A stretch of 64,000 bases of DNA from positions 2,228,501 to 2,292,500 of the forward strand of contig NZ_CP088149.1 in the NCBI RefSeq assembly GCF_002845275.2, written 5' to 3'. Made by a program: the position numbers and the translations under genes. The DNA comes from Pseudomonas sp. S06B 330 (GTDB lineage: Bacteria; Pseudomonadota; Gammaproteobacteria; Pseudomonadales; Pseudomonadaceae). This document shows, piece after piece, positions 26,618 through 36,056 of the stretch (its first letter is position 1; each line of letters starts with the position of its first letter). The notes under the pieces were generated by a model. That model worked only from the letters and a program-made list of their open reading frames with translations. It did not search any database and was not told the origin of the DNA.

Positions 26618-28402
26618 ATGTGCAGGAAGATGGCGTATCTGATCCTCTTGAGCTTGGCCTTTTCCGGCGTCCAGGCTCAAGCACAGGTGGGCCTACGCAT
26701 CGAAACCCTGTATCGATGCGGTGAGTGGGACGCCGGGGCGTCACAGCAATGGTGCTTGCAGGTGAGAGGGATGAGCGCGGCCACGCCGACGCTGATGTTC
26801 AACGGCACGGTTATTCCCGCTGCCTCGATCACACGTCAAGGCCGGACCCTACAGGTGGGTATTGATACTCGGCAGAATGAAAGCGGGCCAATATGGCTAA
26901 GCGACGGCAAACAATTCAGCAACTCGGTCTGGCTGACAGTACGCGGTAGCCATGTACTGGCAACAGACCCGAATCAACAGGTGAGCAAAACCGACGGGTT
27001 GGTAACGTCCCTGGAACTTCTGAACATAATTATTCGTGAGCACGTCGAGGGCTTACCCGAAGCGCAGCACCTGGCCGATAAGTTCGGCATGCGGATCGTC
27101 GGTGCTATTGCTCCACTGAACGTCTATCAGATGCGTATTTCCCCTCGCAGTCTGGATGAACGAGACGCACTGGTAAGTCAATTGGCCAAGGCACCCGGTG
27201 TCGAGGCTGTGGTTGTTGAGGAAGGCGATCTTGTTCGTGATCAGAGTGACCCTGATTCAAACGTGATTGCCCCTCCGGATGTGGACGGAGGGAAGGCGAA
27301 TAACGACAGGGAGGCCATTCGTTACTATCGGCAAAATGTACCAATGCTCGTCTCAGCGCCAGGGGCGCGACCACTTAGAATCGGCGTGGTGGAGCGCGGC
27401 GTTGACTTCGACGCTGAAGATTTCATCGATTATCTTGGGCCGTGCCAGCCACAACGCACGTGTGTCTATGCCCGTGACACCAACAACCTCAAGTTGCATG
27501 GTTCCATTGTTACGGGGATTTTGGCTGCCCGTTGGAATCACGGCGGCAATGCAGGTTTTCTGCGCGGGTTGGACCAGGCCGGCAATGGCTTTCATATCAT
27601 CGTTGACCGCGACTCCAATGGCGGTATTCCGGCCAAAATCGCTGCTTCAGTTAATATGGTTGAAGATGGCGTACGCGTACTCAATTGGAGTTGGGGCGTC
27701 CATCGTCTAGGCACCATGAGTATTGGCGGTGATGCCGTCATATCCAACGTGCGCTCGCCAGCGGCTTTCAATGGATACGCAACGCTGCTGCAGAGGTTTT
27801 TTGCTTGGCTGCAAAAGCACCACCCTGACGTTATCGTCATCAATTCGGCCGGTAACAGTTTTTCCGCTATTGATATTCCAGGCACTCGGCTGCCTTCATC
27901 CTTGCATTCCAGTCAATTGTTGGTGGTGGGGGCGCATCAACGTAGCGGCGTCAGCGTTAAGGTCAGTGATGCGGCCTATGCACAGTTGCGTCGTTCGTCC
28001 AATGTTGGCCGGCGCGTCGACATTACCGCTGCCGCATGCGCCAGGGTGCCGTTGACCAGCGTGCGTCATGACCCGCCCGGCTTATGCGGAACGTCTTATG
28101 CCACCGCTTTGGTGACCGGCGCGGTAGCAGCCATGATATCGGTTAATCCTGTTTTGAAGCCTGAGCAGATTCGGCGACTGTTGCGCCAAAGTGCGTTGCC
28201 GTTGGCGCGTCAGCAATGGCCAGGCGTCATTGCCATCGACTTTACGTTGCCACTTCAGCCTGGCGAGCGCTCGGATCAAACTGATCCTGGCATCGGTCAG
28301 TTTGCGCGCCTGAATATGTATCAGGCGCTCAAGCTGGCAGTGAAGAGCCGAGACAACCCAAGCGCGGTGCGGGGGCAAGGGGTAACGCTTGAGCCGCGCT
28401 GA
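26618..28402 (+). CDS. Secreted subtilase-like (S8) protein with Asp-to-Glu change in the triad
   Basis: 594 residues from ATG 26618, which gives a proper signal peptide (MCRKMAYLILLSLAFSGVQA) and has AAGGAAG upstream; an in-frame start at 26579 is possible. Residues ~130-230 look like an inhibitor-type propeptide. The S8 domain follows: His294 in LKLHGSIVTGILAA, the oxyanion Asn in VINSAGNSF, and Ser493 in CGTSYATALVTGAVA. The position normally held by the catalytic Asp reads GVVERGVDF, with Glu259. Either the protease works with Glu, or it is inactive. It is bounded upstream by the degenerate region and converges on the barrel protein at 28481. Confidence 0.83.
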   Translation: MCRKMAYLILLSLAFSGVQAQAQVGLRIETLYRCGEWDAGASQQWCLQVRGMSAATPTLMFNGTVIPAASITRQGRTLQVGIDTRQNESGPIWLSDGKQFSNSVWLTVRGSHVLATDPNQQVSKTDGLVTSLELLNIIIREHVEGLPEAQHLADKFGMRIVGAIAPLNVYQMRISPRSLDERDALVSQLAKAPGVEAVVVEEGDLVRDQSDPDSNVIAPPDVDGGKANNDREAIRYYRQNVPMLVSAPGARPLRIGVVERGVDFDAEDFIDYLGPCQPQRTCVYARDTNNLKLHGSIVTGILAARWNHGGNAGFLRGLDQAGNGFHIIVDRDSNGGIPAKIAASVNMVEDGVRVLNWSWGVHRLGTMSIGGDAVISNVRSPAAFNGYATLLQRFFAWLQKHHPDVIVINSAGNSFSAIDIPGTRLPSSLHSSQLLVVGAHQRSGVSVKVSDAAYAQLRRSSNVGRRVDITAAACARVPLTSVRHDPPGLCGTSYATALVTGAVAAMISVNPVLKPEQIRRLLRQSALPLARQQWPGVIAIDFTLPLQPGERSDQTDPGIGQFARLNMYQALKLAVKSRDNPSAVRGQGVTLEPR

Positions 28403-28480
28403 GGTCACTGGTCCTGGTCTGTGGTCGGCGGCAGCGGTTACCCATCAATAGGGCTCACAGCAACCCCGCTGCGCTCACAG

Positions 28481-29563
28481 TCACCACCTGACCCTGACCC
28501 CCAGATTGCCAATCACCCCGTTCAAGTCATTGTCACTGACGTCACTGCTGTAGTCGGCACTGACAAACAACGCCACTTTAGGGGTAACCCGCGCCACCAG
28601 GCCCAAGCCCACTTCTACCGTAGTGGCGTTGTTGCCGGCGTTGATCTTGTCGACGTTTTCCAGGTTGACGCTGTTGGCGTTGGAGAAATCATGCCAGACG
28701 TTGGTCCGCAGAAAGGGTTCAATGGGCATGCCGCGCAGGTTGTAGCGCGCAGACAATTTGGCCCCGACCCGACCGGTCCAGTTGGGCTGCTGTTCGAAGG
28801 CTTGGCGGGTGTCGGTCTGCGTCTGGCTGCCGGGGAAGTACTGTTGGTTGATCAATTGCGCCTGCGGTTCAATGGTCCAGTTGGCGCCCAGGGCAATGGG
28901 GTAGCCACCTTCGACCGATAAGGTCAGGGCATGACCATCGCCATCCAGGCGCTGCCCGTTCTCACTGCGTCCATTGACGTCAAAGCGCGTGCCCATGGCC
29001 ACCGCATCCACGTGCCAACCCTGTTCGTGGGTCATGCTCCAGTACATGCCAAGGCTTTCACCTTCCAGGCTGACATTGGATTTCTTGTCGCCCACCTGGG
29101 GTTTGCGCATGCCATCAAAGCCACTTTGCAGGTTGCTATGACCGACAAAGAAACCCACCCGGTGAATATTGCCGGCGCTGGTTTCTCGAACGAACAGGTC
29201 CGGGCTGATTTGCAGGCTCTGGTTGTTCATTTCCAGACGTGCTGGAGCCGGTGCCCCGATTTTTCCCGGGGCTGGAAAGAACGGGGCCCACTGACTGGCG
29301 ATGCTGTCGATGTCGCGCGGCGCGTTGCGCTCGGCCATGCGCTCGGAAAATGCGCTCAGGGTGCTCAGGCCCAGGCCATGAGCACTGACCGGTGTCAGTG
29401 TCAGCCCTGGCACGGTCTGCGCCTGCATTTGCACCAGGGTGTTGAACGGGTCGTTATCCTCCAGGCCCAACGCATGGGTTTCCAACGGGGTTGCCAGTAG
29501 CAGCGACGTGGAAACCGCGTAGAAAACATACTCAAAGCCCGTAGGATTCGAAGTTTTTTTCAT
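28481..29563 (-). CDS. Autotransporter-type outer-membrane beta-barrel protein
   Basis: 360 residues from ATG 29563 (GGAGATCC upstream). Signal peptide MKKTSNPTGFEYVFYAVSTS with LLLATPLETHA. A short linker (about residues 35-110) is followed by a 12-strand-type autotransporter barrel from VGFFVGHSNLQSGFDG to the C-terminal GVRVRW, ending in an aromatic. LEGESLGMYWSMTHEQGWHV and EPFLRTNVWHDF are typical of autotransporter domains in the AidA/pertactin group. The passenger is minimal, so it may act as a barrel-only protein. It converges on the subtilase gene, 78 bases away. Confidence 0.82.
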   Translation of the reverse strand: MKKTSNPTGFEYVFYAVSTSLLLATPLETHALGLEDNDPFNTLVQMQAQTVPGLTLTPVSAHGLGLSTLSAFSERMAERNAPRDIDSIASQWAPFFPAPGKIGAPAPARLEMNNQSLQISPDLFVRETSAGNIHRVGFFVGHSNLQSGFDGMRKPQVGDKKSNVSLEGESLGMYWSMTHEQGWHVDAVAMGTRFDVNGRSENGQRLDGDGHALTLSVEGGYPIALGANWTIEPQAQLINQQYFPGSQTQTDTRQAFEQQPNWTGRVGAKLSARYNLRGMPIEPFLRTNVWHDFSNANSVNLENVDKINAGNNATTVEVGLGLVARVTPKVALFVSADYSSDVSDNDLNGVIGNLGVRVRW

Positions 29564-29867
29564 GGCGGATCTCCTCTGATTGTTACAGCCAAGGTTCTGG
29601 CCTGATGTCACGGGCTGTAAGACAAAACCAGAGGGCGACTCAAACCAGCAAAAAAATTCCTGCCGCGCGCTGAAAGGCGCGAGCTAGACGCTCGGAATAG
29701 AGATGCGGCATTACTTGTAGCTAAGGAGAGGACAGCGTGGGCGTCAAGAAGGCGTGAAATAACCGTTGTCAAGCTATTGGATGCTTCAATTGGCTGAAAA
29801 TTAACAATTATTCATATTTCATAGTCGTGTCGGCTCTTTCAGCCCACACGGCTATGCCGAATCATTG
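29564..29867. promoter_or_regulatory. Intergenic region with a long imperfect hairpin
   Basis: 304 bases without a gene. It should hold the promoter of the barrel gene, with an AT-rich stretch at 29790-29820. A 16-bp stem with two mismatches lies at 29820-29835 and 29841-29856 around a five-base loop, just after the stop of the EEP gene on the minus strand. No T tract follows on either strand, so terminator function is likely but not certain. Confidence 0.5.
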
Positions 29868-30662
29868 CTAAAGCTGCACTTCTACCGCCAGTGGTAGATG
29901 ATCGGAGAGGTGACTCCAGGGTTTGTTGCCCAGGATTCGCGGTGCATGACTGTTGGCATTGCGCAGGTAGATGCGGTCCAGACGCAATAATGGCAGGCGC
30001 GCCGGGTAGGTGCGCGCCAGTAAGCCATGATGACGCTCGAAGGCCTCGTGCAGCCCCCGGTGCAAACCCAGCGTGCGATTGCCATGCAGCTTCCAGTCAT
30101 TGAAGTCACCCGCGATGATTACCGGGGCGTCGGCAGGGAGCGAGTCGAGTAACCGGCGTAGCAGTTGCAATTGCTTTTGCCGATGACTTTCCAGCAACGA
30201 CAAGTGCACACAGACGGCGTGAACATGCGGCTGACCGGGCACGTCCAGCACGCAATGGAGCAGGCCACGCCGTTCGGGGCCTGTGATTGACACATCCAGG
30301 TTACGGTGTTCGATAATCGGGTATTTGGACAGCAACGCATTGCCATGGTGGCCATTGGGGTACACCGCATTGCGACCGTAGGCGAAGTCGGTCCACATGC
30401 TGTCGGCAAGGAACTCGTATTGCGAGGTTTGTGGCCAACCGGCGTAGCGGGCGGCATGGCGGTCGTGGCTGCCAAGCACTTCCTGGAGAAAGACAATGTC
30501 AGCTTGAGTGCTGCGCACCGCCTCGCGCAGCTCAGGCAGGATGAAACGGCGATTGAAGGCGGTAAAGCCCTTGTGGGTGTTGACGGTCAGTACCTGCAGG
30601 CGCCGGACCGCCGGTGCCTGTTGGGTGGCGCAAAGCAGTGTAGGGTCCGGTTCTACGTTCAC
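29868..30662 (-). CDS. Endonuclease/exonuclease/phosphatase (EEP) family protein
   Basis: 264 residues from GTG 30662 with AGGAG six bases upstream. The EEP metal site is clear: TVNTHKGF (Asn), IVFLQEVLGSHD (Glu), VHLSLLESHR, IIAGDFNDWK (Asp-x-Asn) and the terminal SDHLPLAVEV (Asp-His). It has no signal peptide and no membrane helix. EEP proteins of this size in pseudomonads sit near glycogen genes or next to cardiolipin synthase; the substrate may be a nucleic acid or a phospholipid. It follows glgX by 64 bases on the same strand and may be read through from that operon. Confidence 0.87.
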   Translation of the reverse strand: MNVEPDPTLLCATQQAPAVRRLQVLTVNTHKGFTAFNRRFILPELREAVRSTQADIVFLQEVLGSHDRHAARYAGWPQTSQYEFLADSMWTDFAYGRNAVYPNGHHGNALLSKYPIIEHRNLDVSITGPERRGLLHCVLDVPGQPHVHAVCVHLSLLESHRQKQLQLLRRLLDSLPADAPVIIAGDFNDWKLHGNRTLGLHRGLHEAFERHHGLLARTYPARLPLLRLDRIYLRNANSHAPRILGNKPWSHLSDHLPLAVEVQL

Positions 30663-30726
30663 GGTTGCTCCTGGTCTACAAGCCTACTGCATGGGACCGG
30701 ACCTGCGTCCGCTCAGTTCCCGTGTT

Positions 30727-32877
30727 TCAATTGTCGTCTTCGCGATGCAACTCCAACAGCACCAGCGAGCGCCCCGACAGCTCGAATTGGCTGGCGAATT
30801 CATGCCGTTCACCTTTGCGCAACTGGGGCCGATCAGTGTCGATCAGGCAGTTCCAGTATTCACCTTCCGGCACTTGGGGCAGGGTGAACATGAGGGCGTC
30901 ATGGTGGGCATTGACGATCAGCAGCAGGGTGGCATCGGCCCCCGGGCGCTGGATGCCGCTGACCTGAGCACGGCCATCCATCAGCATGCCCAGGCATCGG
31001 CCTTGGCTGTCTTGCCATTGTTCGACGCTCATCTCGCCGCCATCTGGCGCCAGCCAGGTGACATCCTTGACCCCAATCGCCTCATTGTAGTCGCCGACCA
31101 GAAAGCGCGAGCGGCGCAGTACCGGATACGCCAGGCGTAATTTGGTCAAGCGTTTGACGAACTTGAGCAGCGCGGCGCCTTCGTCATCGAGTTGCCAGTT
31201 GACCCAGCCAATCTCGCTGTCTTGGCAATAGGCATTGTTGTTGCCATGTTGGGTGCGGCTGAATTCGTCACCGGCGACGATCATCGGCGTGCCCTGAGCC
31301 AGCAGCAGGGTGGCGAAAAAGTTGCGCATCTGGCGCAGGCGCAGTGCGCTGATCTCGGCATCGTCGGTGGGGCCTTCGACCCCATGGTTCCAGGACAGGT
31401 TGTTATTGCTGCCGTCTTCGTTGTTTTCGTCGTTGTCTTCGTTGTGCTTGTCGTTGTACGAGACCAGGTCACGTAGGGTGAAGCCGTCATGGGCGGTGAT
31501 GAAGTTGACCGAAGCGTAGGGTCGACGGCCGCGGCGATTGAACAGTTCGCCTGAGGCGGTCATGCGCGCGGCAAAGTCGGCCAGCTGGCCTTCATCGCCT
31601 TTCCAGAAGGCGCGCACAGTGTCGCGAAAACGGTCGTTCCATTCGGCCCAACCGGGGGCAAAGTTACCCACCTGGTAGCCGCCGGGGCCGCAATCCCAAG
31701 GCTCGGCAATCAACTTGACCTGGCTGAGCAACGGGTCCTGGCGGCAGGCCACGAGGAAGCTGTGGCGCTCGTCGAAACCTTCGTGGTAACGGCCAAGGAT
31801 GGTCGCCAGGTCAAAGCGAAAGCCGTCCACATGCATTTCGCCCGCCCAGTAGCGCAGTGAGTCGGTGACCAGTTGCAGCACGCACGGGTGGCTCAGGTCC
31901 AGGGTGTTGCCTGTGCCGGAGTCGTTGATGTAGAAGCGCTTGTCCTCGGGCATCAAGCGGTAGTAGGAGGCATTGTCGATGCCTCGCATGGACAGGGTAG
32001 GGCCCAACTCGTTGCCCTCGGCGGTGTGGTTGTAGACTACATCGAGGATCACCTCCAGGCCGGCATCGTGCAGGTGCGCCACCATCTCCTTGAATTCGGC
32101 GATTTTGCCGTTGGCCAAATAGCGTGGATGGGGCGCGAAAAAGGCAATGCTGTTGTAGCCCCAGTAATTGTTCAGACCTTTTTGCAGCAGGTGCTGGTCG
32201 TTGACGAAGGCATGAATCGGCAGCAGCTCAATGGACGACACCCCCAGCTGTTTGATATGACCAAGCAGTTCGTCACACATCAGGCCGGCGAAGGTGCCGC
32301 GGTTATCCTTGGGCACTGCCGGGTGGCACATGCTGATGCCGCGCACGTGGGCTTCGTAGAGGATGGTGCGATCCCAAGGCACGCCGACGCGCTGGTCGCG
32401 GCCCCAGGTATAGGCCGGGTCGATGACCTTGCATTTGGGGACGTAGGGGGCGCTGTCACGCTCATCGAAGCTGAGGTCGCCATCAGGGTGGCCAATGGTG
32501 TAGCCAAACAGCGCTTCGGACCATTTCAGGCTGCCCACCAGTTGCTTGGCGTAAGGGTCGATCAGCAGTTTGTGGGGGTTGAAGCGGTGGCCATGTTGCG
32601 GCTCGTAGGGGCCATGGACGCGGTAGCCGTAGATTTGCCCGGGATGAGCGTCGGGGAGGTAACCGTGAAAAATTTCGTCGGTGTATTCGGGCAATTCGAT
32701 GCGTTCCAGTTCCACCTCGCCGCTGGCGTCGAACAGGCACAGTTCGACCTTGGTGGCGTGGGCCGAGAACAGGGCGAAGTTGACCCCCAGGCCGTCCCAG
32801 GTAGCCCCCAATGGAAACGGCAGGCCTTCGCGGATACGCGAGGGTTCGACGAGGGCGGCGGCTTTTGGCTTGCTCAT
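30727..32877 (-). CDS. glgX: Glycogen debranching enzyme GlgX
   Basis: 716 residues from ATG 32877 (AAGGAG upstream). An N-terminal CBM48 domain (PFPLGATWDGLGVNFALFSA) is followed by a GH13 barrel. Catalytic blocks: VDGFRFDLATILGR (nucleophile Asp), VKLIAEPWDCGPGGYQVGNF (acid Glu) and FITAHDGFTLRDLVSYNDKH (third Asp). It hydrolyses alpha-1,6 branches of phosphorylase-limit glycogen, releasing maltodextrins for TreY/TreZ and MalQ. It is the last sugar gene of the operon; a REP element separates it from the DUF2934 gene. Confidence 0.95.
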   Translation of the reverse strand: MSKPKAAALVEPSRIREGLPFPLGATWDGLGVNFALFSAHATKVELCLFDASGEVELERIELPEYTDEIFHGYLPDAHPGQIYGYRVHGPYEPQHGHRFNPHKLLIDPYAKQLVGSLKWSEALFGYTIGHPDGDLSFDERDSAPYVPKCKVIDPAYTWGRDQRVGVPWDRTILYEAHVRGISMCHPAVPKDNRGTFAGLMCDELLGHIKQLGVSSIELLPIHAFVNDQHLLQKGLNNYWGYNSIAFFAPHPRYLANGKIAEFKEMVAHLHDAGLEVILDVVYNHTAEGNELGPTLSMRGIDNASYYRLMPEDKRFYINDSGTGNTLDLSHPCVLQLVTDSLRYWAGEMHVDGFRFDLATILGRYHEGFDERHSFLVACRQDPLLSQVKLIAEPWDCGPGGYQVGNFAPGWAEWNDRFRDTVRAFWKGDEGQLADFAARMTASGELFNRRGRRPYASVNFITAHDGFTLRDLVSYNDKHNEDNDENNEDGSNNNLSWNHGVEGPTDDAEISALRLRQMRNFFATLLLAQGTPMIVAGDEFSRTQHGNNNAYCQDSEIGWVNWQLDDEGAALLKFVKRLTKLRLAYPVLRRSRFLVGDYNEAIGVKDVTWLAPDGGEMSVEQWQDSQGRCLGMLMDGRAQVSGIQRPGADATLLLIVNAHHDALMFTLPQVPEGEYWNCLIDTDRPQLRKGERHEFASQFELSGRSLVLLELHREDDN

Positions 32878-32972
32878 GGGGCTCCTTGGCGACGTGAGGA
32901 ATGGTCTGCCCTGTGGGTGCTGGGCGGCAGCCGACACCGCACGGGTTTACCGTTTGCGTAGGGCAGAACCGG

Positions 32973-33002
32973 CCTCTCGCCGGCAACGCCGGCTCCCACA
33001 GG
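32973..33002. repeat. REP-like palindrome
   Basis: A palindromic unit with core GCCGGCAACGCCGGC flanked by CCTCTC and TCCCACAGG, the common Pseudomonas intergenic repeat type. It sits between the DUF2934 gene and glgX and may tune their relative mRNA levels. Confidence 0.75.
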
Positions 33003-33023
33003 GGTAAGCGGTGACGTGATCAC

Positions 33024-33269
33024 TCAAGTGACCGGTGGTTTTTTTGTCGTTCTCGGCTTTTTCACCGCAGCGGGTTTGCTTGGAGCGATCTCCACAGGCG
33101 TTGCCGGCTTGGCCTTGGCCTTGCGTGGAACGGCTTTGGGCGCCAGGGCTTCGGCTTCGGCCAGTTTGCGCGCCATTTCCCAATGCCGGCTTTCCTGGCC
33201 TTCGGGTTTGCCCTCAGATTCCCAGATCTGGTAGGCGAATTCGCGAATACGTTTTTCTTCGACACTCAT
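33024..33269 (-). CDS. DUF2934 small protein
   Basis: 81 residues, with AAGGAGCG before the ATG. The N-terminal half is the DUF2934 motif: REFAYQIWESEGKPEGQESR then HWEMARKLAEAEA. The C-terminal half is a basic Lys/Pro/Ala tail (PRKAKAKPATPVEIAPSKPA). DUF2934 proteins are regularly found inside glycogen/trehalose operons; their function is unknown. The tail could bind nucleic acid or polyanions. It lies 18 bases after treY. Confidence 0.85.
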   Translation of the reverse strand: MSVEEKRIREFAYQIWESEGKPEGQESRHWEMARKLAEAEALAPKAVPRKAKAKPATPVEIAPSKPAAVKKPRTTKKPPVT

Positions 33270-33287
33270 CTCGACGCTCCTTAGGGC

Positions 33288-36056
33288 TTAGGCATGATCA
33301 ATCAACAAGTTGACCGGGATCTCCTTGAGTACCGCGCTGAGTAACAGCTCCTTTGAGGCTGTGACTGCGCTACTGGCAAAAAGTCCCGAGCAATTGGCCG
33401 GTGACAGGGCAAACGGCAACTGCAGCCGGGTGTCGTCCCAGGCCTGAGCCGGGATCAACGGAATGGGAGTATCAGCAAGCAAGCCACAGGCCAGGCGCGG
33501 CACAACCACAATCGCGCGCGCGTTGTCAGCAACACGGGCGAAGGCCAGCACCTGAGCGGCGTGCCTACCTTGCACTTGCAGTGGCAGGTAGCGGCCCTGG
33601 CTAAACAGCTCGGGATAGGCTTGACGACGCTCCAGCACCTGGCAAATCAGCGCTTGCTTGATCCTGCCGTTGCGCCATTGCTGCAGCAGCTGCGCCGTGT
33701 TGGTGCTGTCGTCCAGGCCGTGGCGGCGTGCGGCATAGTCCACGGCGCGGCGGTTGTCTGGGTCGACCAGGCTAAAGTCCCAGAACTCATTGCCCTGGTA
33801 CAGGTCGGGCACGCCCGGCACGGTCATGCGCAGCAGGCACTGGGTCAGGCTGTTCAGGGCGCCGGCACAGGCAATGGACTGCGCGGCCTGGGTCAGCGAA
33901 TGGCGCAGTTGTTGGTTTTGTGGGTCTTGCAGCAGGCCTTGAATGAAGGCCTGGCATGCCTGTTCATAGGCGTCGTTCGTGGCGCTCCAGCTGCTGTGCA
34001 GTTTGGCTTCACGCAGGGCCTTGCGCTGCCATTGCTGCACGCGTTCGAGGTAGGTCTGCATCGCCACACAATCATGCTCTTCAAGAGCCAGTGGCCAACT
34101 GCCCAACAAGGTTTGGTAGAGCATCCATTCATCACCCGGTGCTGGCGCCACGCCGTCGCTCAGTGCAGTACGCAGCGGTGCGGCCAGTTCACGCCAGTGT
34201 TCGACCCGGCTGACGAACCAGCGACTGCGTTCACTCAACACCGCCAGGCGTGCGCGCGTGTCTTCACCACGTTTGTGATCGTGGGTCGCGGTGCACAGCA
34301 GGTTACGCGGGAATTGTTGCAGCCGTTGTTCGCATGCCTGGTGGAAGGCCTCGAGCGGTGCACTGAAACGTTCAGCATCAAAACCTACGTCATTGCGTGA
34401 GAGCAGCAGGGCGGAGCGGTAGAAGGCGGTGTCTTCAACCGCCTTGGCGGCCGTTGGCGCCGTCAATTGCTGGAAGCGAATGCAGGCATGGCGCAGGTGC
34501 TTGCGCGCGCGGCCAGGGGGCAGGCTGCGCCAGGGTTGCCCGCCGAGCCAGTGCTGTAGCGAGTCAAGCACCGGCCAGTCACCTTCGCCCAGACGTTGCC
34601 GGGCAGCGTTGTACGCCTGTTGAAAGAACGGTTCATCTTGCTCAGGTCGGCCACCGGCATTGAGGTAGGTGCGATACACCGGATACTGTTCAACCAGTGC
34701 CTGCAACGCCCGGCGAATGGCACCGAGGGTCAGGTCGCGGCTCATCAAGTCATCGCGGGCGACTTGCAGCAGGGCGTGGGCCACCGATTCGAAATCACCG
34801 GCCAGGCTGGCATTGAGCACTTGCTGGCGGGCCAAGCGTACTTCTTCGGCAAAGGCCGGGCGTTCGCTCAAGCTGCTCCAAGCCTCGGCCAGTATCGCTT
34901 CGCCCGCCGGATCGTGTTGCAGCAGGCTGACCTGGTTCATGAACTCATAGCCAGTGGTGCCATCCACACCCCAGTCGCGATGTAGCTGCTCGTCGGCAGC
35001 GAGGATCTTCTCGACGTAGATCGGCAGGTGTTCCAGTGCGGCACCCAACGGGCGCTCCGCCAACAAGGCATCGACGCGCCGACGCAGTTTCCGGCAGTAG
35101 CCCCGCGGGTCGGCCAGGCCATCAATATGGTCGATGCGCAGGCCGTCGACCAAGCCATGACGGATCAGCGCGAAGATCTTCTGGTGGGTGGCTTCGAACA
35201 CTTCGTTGCGCTCAACACGTAGGCCCGCCAATTCGTTGATGTCGAAGAAACGCCGCCAATTGATGTCATCGGCCGCCGTACGCCAGCTGGCCAGGCGATA
35301 GGCCTGGCGTTCGAGCAGGCTGTGCAGGCGCTGGAAGCCTTCGGCGCTGCGCCCGTCGTAAGCCTGGAGCAAATCGTCGACGGGCAGGCGGTGGGCCAGT
35401 GCGACCAGTTCCTGCTGCAGAAGCCGCGCTTTGTCCGCCGCCGGGTTGGCGCTGTGCAAGGCCGCGAAACGCATGCCCAAGGCCTGAACGTCGGTGTCTT
35501 CACACAGGCACAGAATCTGCCCGTAGTCCGTCGGGCTGATGGGGAAACGGTGTTCATGGTGCGCAACATAGAAGCTGCCATCGCGGGCCTGAAAGCGCAG
35601 TGGCATGTCCCCGGATTGCAGGACCGTCCCGTAGTCGCTGGCGAGAAACGGCAGGAGCAACTGGCCTTCCAGCAAGGGGTCGGTTGAGTGCCACTGGATA
35701 TCGAAGAAGCTGGCATAACGGCTACGTCGGCCCCAGGTCAGCAGGTCCTGCCACCAGGGGTTATCGCTGCCAACGGCCATATGGTTGGAGACGATGTCAA
35801 GGATCAGGCCCATGCCATGCAAGCGCAATGCTGCGACCAGCCTGATCAGTGCGGCTTCGCCGCCCAGGTGCGGGTTGATCTGCGACGGGTCGATGACGTC
35901 ATAGCCATGCACCGAACCTGGGCGCGCACTGAGCAGTGGCGAGGCGTACAGGTGGCTGATGCCCAGGCGGGCGAAGTAGGGCACCAGGGGCAGGGCATCG
36001 TCCAGGGTGAAGCCGGCATGAAACTGCAAGCGCAAGGTGGCGTTCAAGGGCTTCAT
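33288..36056 (-). CDS. treY: Maltooligosyl trehalose synthase TreY
   Basis: 922 residues, typical of TreY. It converts the reducing-end alpha-1,4 bond of a maltodextrin to alpha-1,1, giving maltooligosyl trehalose. GH13 features: LILDIVSNHMAVGSDNPWW, GLRIDHIDGLADPRGYCRKL (nucleophile Asp), IYVEKILAADEQLHRDW (acid Glu) and TATHDHKRGEDTRARL (third Asp). GTTGYEFMNQV is a TreY signature. The ATG overlaps the malQ stop (ATGA), so translation is coupled. Confidence 0.95.
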   Translation of the reverse strand: MKPLNATLRLQFHAGFTLDDALPLVPYFARLGISHLYASPLLSARPGSVHGYDVIDPSQINPHLGGEAALIRLVAALRLHGMGLILDIVSNHMAVGSDNPWWQDLLTWGRRSRYASFFDIQWHSTDPLLEGQLLLPFLASDYGTVLQSGDMPLRFQARDGSFYVAHHEHRFPISPTDYGQILCLCEDTDVQALGMRFAALHSANPAADKARLLQQELVALAHRLPVDDLLQAYDGRSAEGFQRLHSLLERQAYRLASWRTAADDINWRRFFDINELAGLRVERNEVFEATHQKIFALIRHGLVDGLRIDHIDGLADPRGYCRKLRRRVDALLAERPLGAALEHLPIYVEKILAADEQLHRDWGVDGTTGYEFMNQVSLLQHDPAGEAILAEAWSSLSERPAFAEEVRLARQQVLNASLAGDFESVAHALLQVARDDLMSRDLTLGAIRRALQALVEQYPVYRTYLNAGGRPEQDEPFFQQAYNAARQRLGEGDWPVLDSLQHWLGGQPWRSLPPGRARKHLRHACIRFQQLTAPTAAKAVEDTAFYRSALLLSRNDVGFDAERFSAPLEAFHQACEQRLQQFPRNLLCTATHDHKRGEDTRARLAVLSERSRWFVSRVEHWRELAAPLRTALSDGVAPAPGDEWMLYQTLLGSWPLALEEHDCVAMQTYLERVQQWQRKALREAKLHSSWSATNDAYEQACQAFIQGLLQDPQNQQLRHSLTQAAQSIACAGALNSLTQCLLRMTVPGVPDLYQGNEFWDFSLVDPDNRRAVDYAARRHGLDDSTNTAQLLQQWRNGRIKQALICQVLERRQAYPELFSQGRYLPLQVQGRHAAQVLAFARVADNARAIVVVPRLACGLLADTPIPLIPAQAWDDTRLQLPFALSPANCSGLFASSAVTASKELLLSAVLKEIPVNLLIDHA

